DNA from: JAKOQB01 sp050258235
GTDB lineage: Bacteria > Pseudomonadota > Gammaproteobacteria > Burkholderiales > Burkholderiaceae_F
NCBI GenBank assembly: GCA_050258235.1
Contig: JBLMYK010000151.1
Location: 1-8,416, forward strand
Reading direction: 5' to 3'
Length of the DNA stretch: 8,416 nt
Numbering within the stretch: position 1 is the stretch's first letter; the number at the start of each line of letters is the position of its first letter. Made by a program: the position numbers and the translations under genes. Shown here piece by piece: positions 1-6,489 of the stretch. Under the pieces are notes generated by a model that saw only the letters and a program-made list of their open reading frames with translations, was not told the origin of the DNA and did not search any database.

Positions 1-317
1 TCGTCCTCGTGCGCGCGTGGCAGGCCGAAAACGGCCATGATCGCGTCGCCGATGTACTTCTCGATCTTGCCGCCGTGGCGGGTGATCTCGGCAGCCATCG
101 CCTTGAAGTAGCGCTCCTTGACCTCGTGCAGCGCTTCGCTGTCGAGACGCTCGCCCAGTGCGGTGGAGTCCTTCAGGTCCGTGAAGATCAGGGTAACGGT
201 CTTGCGCACTTCCTGTGCGGGCAGCGCCGGCGCCGCAGGCGCGAGCGGCGTGCCGCAGTATCCACACAGCTTGAACTTGGGCGGGTTCTCTTCTCCGCAG
301 CTCGGGCACTTGACCAT
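1..317 (-). CDS. Zinc-ribbon class III adenylate/guanylate cyclase, N-terminal part (cut by window edge)
   Basis: The first 105 codons of a gene that leaves the window at its left edge. Residues 4-21 form a small zinc ribbon with two CxxC knuckles (C4/C7 and C18/C21), followed by an Ala/Pro linker (about 24-35). A class III nucleotide cyclase catalytic domain then begins: FTDLKDST holds the first metal-binding Asp (D47) and EKYIGDAIMAVFG holds the second (D91). Such enzymes convert ATP or GTP to the cyclic 3',5' nucleotide and act in the cytoplasm. Known relatives with this ribbon-plus-cyclase start often continue into a large AAA ATPase/TPR region, but that part is outside the window. The purine preference cannot be read because the later specificity residue is missing. 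ATG at 317 is chosen because the ribbon starts at once; the upstream Shine-Dalgarno is weak. The gene lies 77 bp downstream of a phosphodiesterase gene on the same strand. Confidence 0.88.
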   Translation of the reverse strand, partial: MVKCPSCGEENPPKFKLCGYCGTPLAPAAPALPAQEVRKTVTLIFTDLKDSTALGERLDSEALHEVKERYFKAMAAEITRHGGKIEKYIGDAIMAVFGLPRAHED

Positions 318-394
318 GTTCGCGGCTTACTTAGCGCAGGTTCTGAACGATCGCATCAAGCGGACGTGCCTCATCGGTCGGCGAGAGCGGCACC

Positions 395-1186
395 CTAATC
401 GTCGGTGCCCCACACCGAATAGTCTCCCACCACGCCGGTGTGGGTGACAATCTCCGTGCCGTTCCAGAGATGCAGGTGAAATCCCGGAGGCTCGTACGTA
501 AAACGTATGTCGGCGCCGGGGACGAGGTCGAGCAACAGTTGGTGCGCGGTGCTGGGACACGCAGACGCGACGGTTCCGGCAAAGCGGGCCTGCATGTTGC
601 GATGGTAGTGGCCACTGATCACGCGCTCGACGTGTCGGTGCCTGGCGATCACCGCGGCTTCGGCTGCCGGATCGGCCAGGTTCCTGCGGTCCATGTAGCT
701 CAGGCCGGTGACGAAGGGCGGGTGATGCTGCGCAACGATGGTCGGACGCTCGGCCTGCGCGAGCGTGCGGTCGAGCCAGCGCAGCCGCTTGTCGCACAGC
801 GCGCCGCCTTCTTCATTCGGCACGACGGTATCGAGCACGACGAGTCGCACCGGGAATTCGTCGACCACGTATTGAACGAAGCCGTCTTCACCGCGCAGGT
901 GTTTGTGTCCTGGAAACGCGGCCTGCAGTGCGCCGCGCTCGTCATGGTTGCCGACGGCGAGGAAGATCGGCACGCGCAGCGGGGCAAGAATCTCTGCCAG
1001 GAATCCGTACTCCGAGACGGTCGCGTTCTCGGTCAGGTCGCCGGTGGCGATCACTGCGTCGGGCCGACGCGGCAACTCGAGGATCGTGCGGACGCAGCGC
1101 TCGAGCATTGCCGGGGTGTCGACGCGTCCGTAGGCGAGCGTGCCTTCCTCGACAAGGTGGAGATCGCTGATCTGACAAAGAAGCAT
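395..1186 (-). CDS. cpdA: Calcineurin-like metallophosphoesterase, CpdA-type cyclic-nucleotide phosphodiesterase
   Basis: A 263-aa soluble class III phosphodiesterase of the CpdA / Rv0805 kind, which uses two metal ions and is known to hydrolyse 3',5'-cAMP in its best-studied members. All metal-site motifs are visible in order: SDLH (D8, H10), GD (D50), GNHD (N80, H81), QHHPP (H154/H155) and GHYH (H193, H195). The length agrees with the family (about 260-275 aa), and there is no signal peptide or membrane segment, so it should be cytoplasmic. The start is taken at ATG 1186, which puts SDLH at residue 7 as is usual; an in-frame TTG at 1192 is also possible and neither has a strong Shine-Dalgarno. 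A class III cyclase gene follows on the same strand, which supports a cyclic-nucleotide substrate. Substrate remains inference: members of this fold also cleave other phosphodiesters. The gene symbol reflects family resemblance only. Confidence 0.87.
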   Translation of the reverse strand: MLLCQISDLHLVEEGTLAYGRVDTPAMLERCVRTILELPRRPDAVIATGDLTENATVSEYGFLAEILAPLRVPIFLAVGNHDERGALQAAFPGHKHLRGEDGFVQYVVDEFPVRLVVLDTVVPNEEGGALCDKRLRWLDRTLAQAERPTIVAQHHPPFVTGLSYMDRRNLADPAAEAAVIARHRHVERVISGHYHRNMQARFAGTVASACPSTAHQLLLDLVPGADIRFTYEPPGFHLHLWNGTEIVTHTGVVGDYSVWGTDD

Positions 1187-1331
1187 CGACAAGTCCGTTG
1201 GTCCCGATCAGGTGTCGCGCGCCTCTTTCGTCGGGCGAGGCCGCGAGAAGGCTGCACTGCGAGGAATGACGAAAGGCGCCAGCGTAGCGGATGCCGCCTC
1301 GCCACGCAGCCGAAGATTCATCCGGGATGGC
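1187..1331. other. 145-bp intergenic gap between the DUF748 gene and the phosphodiesterase gene
   Basis: This gap separates two genes on the minus strand. It holds a long inverted repeat (listed separately) but no hairpin followed by a T-tract, so I cannot say that transcription stops here. I see no convincing -35/-10 pair for the phosphodiesterase gene. Whether the phosphodiesterase is part of the ubiG operon or has its own promoter is open. Confidence 0.5.
1219..1279. repeat. Imperfect inverted repeat upstream of the phosphodiesterase gene
   Basis: On the plus strand the left arm GCGCCTCTTTCGTC (1219-1232) and the right arm GACGAAAGGCGC (1268-1279) are complementary over 12 bases, apart from a two-base bulge in the left arm. 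They enclose a 35-base loop. In minus-strand RNA this would form a stem about 33 nt before the phosphodiesterase start codon. The loop carries two direct copies of GCGAGG (1235-1240 and 1259-1264). There is no T-run, so it is not a typical intrinsic terminator. It may be an mRNA processing or stability element or a regulatory leader; the role is inferred. Confidence 0.55.
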
Positions 1332-4300
1332 TTACTTCAAGGAGAAATCCACCCGCGTCGTCCGGCCCTTGTCCTTGATGCCTTCCGCGTTCAATTTGGG
1401 TGCGACCAGGAAGATCCGCTCGCGCGGCACCTTGCCTTGGGTATCGAGGCGGTCGCGCACCGCGGTGGCGCGGTCGTTCGCCAGCTTGCGCAGGTCCTGC
1501 TCGTCGACTGAGATCGTCGACAGGATCAGCTTTTCCATCTCCGCGGCGGGGATCGACTTGGCGATGCCGATGATGTTGCGCGGCTTGTTCGGGATCTTCT
1601 CGTCGTCGTACACGCGGGCGATCAGCGCGGGACGCTCCGCGTCGGTGATCGTCACCGTTGCCGGATCGACGCTCTCTCCGGAGCGCACGATCTCGCGCAC
1701 CTTGGCGGCGCGCAACTTGGCGTCGAGCTTCGCCAGGCGCAGCGGCTCGGTATCGACTGCCGGATCGACACGACCGGTGATCTCAAGCCGAAGGGCAGGG
1801 CGATCGTTCAGTGCCTTTGCGAGAGTGTCGAGTTTCTTCGCTTCGTCAGCAGCCGGCAGTGCAGTTCCCGGCCGGAATTCCAGGTATCCAAGTTCCTCGC
1901 CGCCGCCAAAGGCAGACGCGAGCAGCGAGAACGGCGCGGTGACCGCCTTGACGATCAGGTTGACGATCACGCGCACGATGATGCCGCCGATCGAGAATTT
2001 CGGATCGTCCAGAGAACCGGAGATCGGCAGATTGATGTCGATCTCGCCGCGGCGGTTCTTCAGCAGCGATACCGCGAACAGCACCGGCAGCTTGGTTGCG
2101 GTCGGGCTTTCGACGCGATCGCCGAACGTCAGCTGGTCGAGGAACAGATGGTTCTCCGCCTTCAGCTGCTGGTTCTCGACGTGGTAACGCACGTCCATCG
2201 ACAGCTTGCCCTTGGTGATCGGATAGCCCGCGTACTTGACGGAATACGGTGTCAGGCGTGGCAGTTCGACTCCCTTGGCGCTGCCTGCGATGTCGAGGAA
2301 CAGCTTCGGCGCCAGCGGATTGACCTTGCCCGTGATCTCCACCGGGGCGTCGCCGTCGACCCGGCCGCGAATCGAGACATCGGCGGGACTCTCGGTGTCC
2401 GATGCGAGCGCTGACACCGTGCCGCCGAGGTCGGTGAGATTCGCCGTGTAGTTCGGCTTGACGAAGTTGTCGGTGTAATTGATGTTGCCGCGGATGAGCT
2501 CGATGCCGCCGACGCGGATCAGGGGTCGCGCGGTGGCGCTCGCATCGGTCGGCGGCGGCGTCAGCGCGGGCTGGGCGGCGGCATTGGCATCGGTTGCGCC
2601 CGGCGATTTGAACACATCGACCAGGTTGAGCCGGCCTTCGGCCGAAAGAATCACGCGCGCATAGAAGTCGGAGAGCTTCACGCCATCCGTCTGGAACTCC
2701 GGCGCGCCCGCACCCACGCGCAGTTTCGCCGTCCCCAGGTCCAGTGCCTGCCAGCGCAGCAGTTCGCTTTCGCCGTCGCTGTCGAGAAGCGCCAGGTTGG
2801 TCACGCGCGCGGAGCCGTCATAGGCGACCTGCAGCGCGCCGTCTGCCGCGGCCTTGCCTGAATCGACCGCCAGCTTTCCCTTCGCCCAGACGCTGGCGCT
2901 TGTGAGAATGGTGCTGGTGAACGCCTTCAGGTACGGTCGCAGCGCACCGACGTCGATGTTCTGGATATCCACCGCGAGATCCGTTGCGAGCGGCGCGATG
3001 CGCATCCAGCCGCGCGTGCTGAGCGAACCGCCGCCAGCTCGTGCGCGCAGGCTCAGTGCGCTGCGCTCGCGTCCCTCGCTCGACAGGTCGCGCAGCGACA
3101 GTGCGATGTTGTCGACGACCAGGCGCGCTTCCGGCTCGGCCGCCTGATCGACCACCTGGATGCGGCCACCGTTCACCTGGACTTCGCCGACGCGGACCTT
3201 CCACGGCGCAGATGGCTTGCCGGGCTGCGAGGCCGATTCCTGCCTGGCGACCAGCTTCTCCCAGTCGACCGTGCCATCCGCGCGCCGCGCTGCGATCAGT
3301 CGCAGGCCATCAGCCCTGACCCCCTTGACAGTCGCGGTCCGCTGCAGGACATCGACCTCGCCGCCCGTGACGGCGAGTTTCGCGAGATCGAACGCGGCGG
3401 TTCCTCCGGCGCCATCGCGCATGCGAACCGACTTGGCCTCGACGTGTGCATCCTCCACCCTGATCGCAAGACCCTGGGCTGCCGATTCGACCAGCACGCG
3501 CGCACCGGCGTCGACATTGCCGTCGAGGCGTGCGGTTGTGAAACCGCGCAGGTACGGCAGCGCGCTCTTCAGCGGCAGCGCAGACAGATCGGCTGCCAGC
3601 GCCAGCTTCACGGGCGAAATGGCGACGTCGCCTTGGATACCGAGTCGGGACTGATCATCGGCTGCCAGGCTCGCGGTGAGTTTGGCCGTCGCCTCGGGGC
3701 GGTTCGACAGACCCTTCAGTTCGAGCGCGATCGGGGCGATCCGACGTGCATACCCGACTCCCTCGTCCTTGAAGTCGACCGCAGCCTCGCGGACCTGCAG
3801 ATCTTCCACGTCGAAGATGAAGGGCTTCGCGGCGCTGGGCTGCGAACCAGTTTGCGGCGGCGAGTCGGATGACAGAAACAGCTGCCTGGTCGCATCGAGG
3901 CCAGCGATGGTTCCGTCGGCGCTGCGCACGACGTTCGTCTGCGCGCCATCGAGCACGACCGTGCGCAGCTTCGCGTGCGATTCGAGCGGCGCGAGGTCGG
4001 CGAGGTCGACGTCGAGCCGGCGCCACGATACGAGCGTCGTGCCGCCACGCGTCGCATAGGCGATGTCGCGCAGCGCTATCTTTCCGGAAATTGAAAGCTG
4101 CGCCGCGCGCGCCGGCATGTCCTTGGTTGCCGCGGTGGCGCGTCGGAAGTGCACGTGCAGATCGGTGTCGAGCGTGCCACTCTTCAGATCGAAGTTCGGC
4201 CGCAGCGGCAGGTAACCCAGATAGCGCGGCAACTCGATGCCGGTGAGTTTCAGCGCAACACTGGTGTCGAGTGATGCGTCGAAAGGCTGCGCCTCGGCGG

Positions 4301-4922
4301 TCAATGCGATCGGGTCGCCGTCGAGCCGGGCCGAGAACGCCGGCTTCACCTTGATCTGGACATCATCCGGCAGGCTCGAGATGAACGGTATGCCGAGCTT
4401 GATCGCGTCGAGCGTGTGCTTTGCCTTCAGCACGCGATCGTCGAACGCGATCGCCGCGTCGTCGAGCTCGACGTTGTACAGGGCAAAGCGGGCCGGTTCG
4501 GGGCTCGCCGGTTTCGCCTGCAGGCGATCGACGATGTCGCTGAAGTTGAACCGATTCTTGTCCAGCCGCACGATGTTGGCGTGTACGCCGTGTGCCTGGA
4601 GCGCCTCGATCACTGGGGCAAGGTGGCGCAGCGATACGATGGACAGGTCGATTCCGAGCGCGTCGACGCTCAGCAGCGGTGTCAATTCATCGGGCAGGCC
4701 GGCGATACTGAGTTGGCGCAGCGTCGCCTTCAGCGTGAACGGATTGAACCGAACCTCGCCGACGTGCATCTGACGGCCGATTTCGCGTGAACCGGCCGAT
4801 TCGATGCCCCAGCGCACCGCTGCCGGAATTCCGAGCGCCAGGCCGACGAAGATGACGGCCAGCACGCCCGCCGCGATCAGCGAGGCGCGCGTCAACTTGC
4901 GCGGAATCTGCATGGCGTTCAA
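1332..4922 (-). CDS. Large DUF748 / AsmA-like periplasmic protein with OmpA-like C-terminal tail
   Basis: A 1196-aa protein. A single N-terminal membrane segment (about residues 13-34) anchors it in the inner membrane, and the rest should lie in the periplasm. It is followed by a family-typical stretch (VGEVRFNPFTLKATLRQLSI, 54-73). The long middle part is beta-rich and repetitive in the AsmA manner, with an Ala/Pro/Thr-rich linker near 775-805. Residues about 955-1006 hold the characteristic GEIDINLPISGSLDDPKFS followed by a hydrophobic, possibly amphipathic helix. The final 190 residues resemble an OmpA-like domain in two pieces: LRLEITGRVD (to 1053) and DRATAVRDRL (from about 1150). Known AsmA-like proteins (YhdP, TamB, YdbH) move phospholipids between membranes; such a role here is inference. 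It starts 19 bp after the HAD phosphatase gene, so is probably co-transcribed. The TTG at 4922 has AAAGG at 5-base spacing; the ATG at 4913 is the alternative. Confidence 0.86.
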   Translation of the reverse strand: MNAMQIPRKLTRASLIAAGVLAVIFVGLALGIPAAVRWGIESAGSREIGRQMHVGEVRFNPFTLKATLRQLSIAGLPDELTPLLSVDALGIDLSIVSLRHLAPVIEALQAHGVHANIVRLDKNRFNFSDIVDRLQAKPASPEPARFALYNVELDDAAIAFDDRVLKAKHTLDAIKLGIPFISSLPDDVQIKVKPAFSARLDGDPIALTAEAQPFDASLDTSVALKLTGIELPRYLGYLPLRPNFDLKSGTLDTDLHVHFRRATAATKDMPARAAQLSISGKIALRDIAYATRGGTTLVSWRRLDVDLADLAPLESHAKLRTVVLDGAQTNVVRSADGTIAGLDATRQLFLSSDSPPQTGSQPSAAKPFIFDVEDLQVREAAVDFKDEGVGYARRIAPIALELKGLSNRPEATAKLTASLAADDQSRLGIQGDVAISPVKLALAADLSALPLKSALPYLRGFTTARLDGNVDAGARVLVESAAQGLAIRVEDAHVEAKSVRMRDGAGGTAAFDLAKLAVTGGEVDVLQRTATVKGVRADGLRLIAARRADGTVDWEKLVARQESASQPGKPSAPWKVRVGEVQVNGGRIQVVDQAAEPEARLVVDNIALSLRDLSSEGRERSALSLRARAGGGSLSTRGWMRIAPLATDLAVDIQNIDVGALRPYLKAFTSTILTSASVWAKGKLAVDSGKAAADGALQVAYDGSARVTNLALLDSDGESELLRWQALDLGTAKLRVGAGAPEFQTDGVKLSDFYARVILSAEGRLNLVDVFKSPGATDANAAAQPALTPPPTDASATARPLIRVGGIELIRGNINYTDNFVKPNYTANLTDLGGTVSALASDTESPADVSIRGRVDGDAPVEITGKVNPLAPKLFLDIAGSAKGVELPRLTPYSVKYAGYPITKGKLSMDVRYHVENQQLKAENHLFLDQLTFGDRVESPTATKLPVLFAVSLLKNRRGEIDINLPISGSLDDPKFSIGGIIVRVIVNLIVKAVTAPFSLLASAFGGGEELGYLEFRPGTALPAADEAKKLDTLAKALNDRPALRLEITGRVDPAVDTEPLRLAKLDAKLRAAKVREIVRSGESVDPATVTITDAERPALIARVYDDEKIPNKPRNIIGIAKSIPAAEMEKLILSTISVDEQDLRKLANDRATAVRDRLDTQGKVPRERIFLVAPKLNAEGIKDKGRTTRVDFSLK

Positions 4923-4927
4923 GCAGG

Positions 4928-4932
4928 CCTTT
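4928..4932 (-). promoter_or_regulatory. Ribosome binding site AAAGG favouring a TTG start for the DUF748 gene
   Basis: AAAGG lies 5 bases before the TTG at 4922 but 14 bases before the ATG at 4913. Spacing therefore favours the rare TTG start, although the ATG cannot be excluded. The site lies in the short gap after the HAD phosphatase stop codon (TAG, 4944-4942), which fits translation of a shared transcript. Confidence 0.45.
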
Positions 4933-4941
4933 GACCGGCGC

Positions 4942-5607
4942 CTACTCTATTCCCATGAGCTGCAGCAGGTCGTGCGGCTGGTCAATGACGTAATCACCGC
5001 CCCATGCGCGGATATCTGCGTCGCTGCCGAGATAACCGTAGGCGGCGATCACGGTGGCGGTTCCCGCGGCGCGCCCGGCCTGCACGTCGCGCAGATCGTC
5101 GCCGACGTACATCGATGCGTCGGCCGTCTTGCCGGCTTGCTCGATGGCGTGCAGCACGGGAGCGGGGTGTGGCTTTGTGTGCGGAGTCGAATCGCCGCTG
5201 ACAACGCAAGCGACACGGTCACCGAGCCCGAGCCGCTCGACCAGCGGGACGGTGAACCTCGCGATCTTGTTGGTCACGATGCCCCAGCGGACGCCCGCCT
5301 GCTCGAGCGCTGTCAGCGTCTCGTCCATTCCGTCGAACAGGCGCGAATGAACGCACAAGGCCTGTTCGTAGTAATCGAGGAACTGCTGTCGCAGCGATTC
5401 GTAGTCGGCGTCGCCGGGAACCCGGCCGAGCGCACGCCCGATCAAGCCGCGCGCGCCGTGGCTGGCCATCGGGCGCAACTGTGCGAGCGGCAGCGGTTCG
5501 AGCCCGCGCTCCGCCCGCTGGCGATTGGCGGCGGCTGCCAGGTCCGGCGCAGTGTCGACCAATGTGCCGTCGAGGTCGAACAGCACCAACTCGACGCGCG
5601 CGGTCAC
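4942..5607 (-). CDS. HAD-superfamily phosphatase, phosphoglycolate phosphatase (Gph) or MurNAc-6-phosphate phosphatase (MupP) type
   Basis: A 221-aa cytoplasmic HAD subfamily IA hydrolase. Motif I is FDLDGT (nucleophile D11, acid/base D13), motif II is VTNK (T112), motif III Lys is K145 in TKPHP, and motif IV is VGDD (D170, D171). An alpha-helical cap lies at about 20-90. It begins with GTG in a GTGA overlap with the ubiG stop (4 bp), so the two are translationally coupled. Annotation by family would usually read phosphoglycolate phosphatase, which clears the 2-phosphoglycolate made in oxidative DNA repair or by Rubisco. However, a HAD enzyme next to ubiG with HSRLFDGM, VTNK..RF and VGDDLRD..AGR..G is, as I recall it, also the pattern of Pseudomonas MupP, which dephosphorylates MurNAc-6-phosphate in peptidoglycan recycling. 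The HAD class is certain; the substrate is not. Confidence 0.9.
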   Translation of the reverse strand: MTARVELVLFDLDGTLVDTAPDLAAAANRQRAERGLEPLPLAQLRPMASHGARGLIGRALGRVPGDADYESLRQQFLDYYEQALCVHSRLFDGMDETLTALEQAGVRWGIVTNKIARFTVPLVERLGLGDRVACVVSGDSTPHTKPHPAPVLHAIEQAGKTADASMYVGDDLRDVQAGRAAGTATVIAAYGYLGSDADIRAWGGDYVIDQPHDLLQLMGIE

Positions 5608-6302
5608 GGTTTGCGGCACGCCATCAGGTAGTTCACGTCGGTGTCCCCGCCGAGCGCGAAACGGCGCGTCAGCGGGTTGTAGGTCATTCCCAGTATCTCC
5701 ACCACCGACAGCCCCGCTTCGCGGGCAAACTGTGCCAGCTCGCTCGGCCGGATGAACTTGGCATATTCGTGCGTTCCCTGCGGCAAGAGGCGCAACACGT
5801 ATTCGGCGCCGACGATGGCGAACAGGAACGACTTGGCGTTGCGATTGATCGTCGAGAAGAAGACCGTTCCTCCGGGTCGCACGAGCGCCGTGCATGCGCG
5901 CACGGTCTGCGCGGGATCGGGCACGTGTTCGAGCATCTCCATGCAGGTGACGACATCGAAACTGCCGGGCATCCGCGTCGCCAGATCCTCGGCCGATGTC
6001 TTGCGGTAGCTCACGCGCGCGCCGCTTTCGAGCGCGTGCAGTTCCGCGACCTGCAAGGGCTTGTCGGACAGGTCGATGCCGGTCACTTCGGCTCCGCGTG
6101 CCGCCATCGACTCGGCGAGGATGCCGCCGCCGCAGCCGACGTCGAGGACGCGCTTGCCGGCGAGCGGCGCGATGCCGTCGATCCAGTCGAGCCGCAGCGG
6201 ATTCATCTCGTGCAGCGGCCGCATGGTCCCGTTGGGATCCCACCAGCGATGCGCAAGGTCGCCAAACTTGCGCAGTTCCGCTTCGTCGACGTTGGCGCTC
6301 AT
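5604..6302 (-). CDS. ubiG: Ubiquinone biosynthesis O-methyltransferase UbiG
   Basis: A 232-aa SAM-dependent methyltransferase that carries out both O-methylations in ubiquinone synthesis (the 2-polyprenyl-6-hydroxyphenol step and the final 3-demethylubiquinol step), acting at the inner face of the cytoplasmic membrane. The N-terminus NVDEAELRKFGDLAHRWWDP followed by PLHEMNPLRLDWI (about 29-41) is diagnostic. SAM motif I is VLDVGCGGG (52-60), the ribose-binding acid is in GIDLS (D77), and MEMLEHVPDP (121-130) and the family-specific LPQGTHEYAKFIRPSEL (173-189) follow. The length is normal for the family. The ATG at 6302 has AGGA at 4-base spacing and gives the expected N-terminus; an upstream TTG at 6314 is less likely. 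It is the first gene of a minus-strand operon, overlapping the HAD phosphatase by 4 bp. Confidence 0.97.
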   Translation of the reverse strand: MSANVDEAELRKFGDLAHRWWDPNGTMRPLHEMNPLRLDWIDGIAPLAGKRVLDVGCGGGILAESMAARGAEVTGIDLSDKPLQVAELHALESGARVSYRKTSAEDLATRMPGSFDVVTCMEMLEHVPDPAQTVRACTALVRPGGTVFFSTINRNAKSFLFAIVGAEYVLRLLPQGTHEYAKFIRPSELAQFAREAGLSVVEILGMTYNPLTRRFALGGDTDVNYLMACRKP

Positions 6303-6306
6303 TGCA

Positions 6307-6310
6307 TCCT
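6307..6310 (-). promoter_or_regulatory. Ribosome binding site AGGA that sets the ubiG start
   Basis: AGGA sits 4 bases before the ATG at 6302. It lies inside the four-codon extension that would be read from the TTG at 6314, so it argues for the ATG. Confidence 0.6.
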
Positions 6311-6478
6311 GCAACCGTTCGAGGTCCAGATACTAGCGCCAGGCCATCATGCGTTCGGCGTAAGCGTGCGGGTGCGGCCGCTGGCGCACCGGACTAACCG
6401 CTTCTGGGGACATTTCGCAACATGTGGCTGGCTGCGCGATCATCGCATTGGCTTAGATTTCGATGCGTTTGCACTGAC

Positions 6479-6482
6479 GGAG
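6479..6482 (+). promoter_or_regulatory. Ribosome binding site GGAG of the exported-protein gene
   Basis: GGAG with 7 bases to the ATG at 6490. It supports this start and hence the complete signal peptide. Confidence 0.6.
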
Positions 6483-6489
6483 CAGCAGC

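Larger units (their letters stand above)
6303..6489. promoter_or_regulatory. Divergent intergenic region between ubiG and the exported-protein gene
   Basis: These 187 bp lie between two divergently read genes and should hold both promoters. A -10-like TAGTAT on the minus strand (6335-6330) would give a leader of about 20 nt for ubiG, but no good -35 matches it. On the plus strand TAGATT near 6455 is a weak candidate for the exported-protein gene. A perfect 6-bp inverted repeat with an 8-base loop, GGTGCG / CGCACC (6371-6390), lies near the middle and could be an operator. None of this is strong enough to name a regulator. Confidence 0.4.

Noticed and set aside
331..394. A frame that would carry the phosphodiesterase 22 residues further and end just before the cyclase start (looked like a frameshifted C-terminus)
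   Set aside because: The protein already ends at a normal family length after GDYSVWGTDD, and a 60-base open stretch is common at this GC content.
440..1378. A 312-codon plus-strand open frame opposite the phosphodiesterase gene
   Set aside because: Antisense shadow of a gene with a full set of catalytic motifs; the product shows no recognisable domain or signal.
4804..5631. A 275-codon plus-strand open frame opposite the HAD phosphatase gene
   Set aside because: Antisense shadow of a gene with all four HAD motifs.
5608..6243. Upstream extension of the HAD phosphatase reading frame to a 433-aa protein
   Set aside because: The extra part is an out-of-frame reading of ubiG; the HAD domain begins right at the GTG at 5607.
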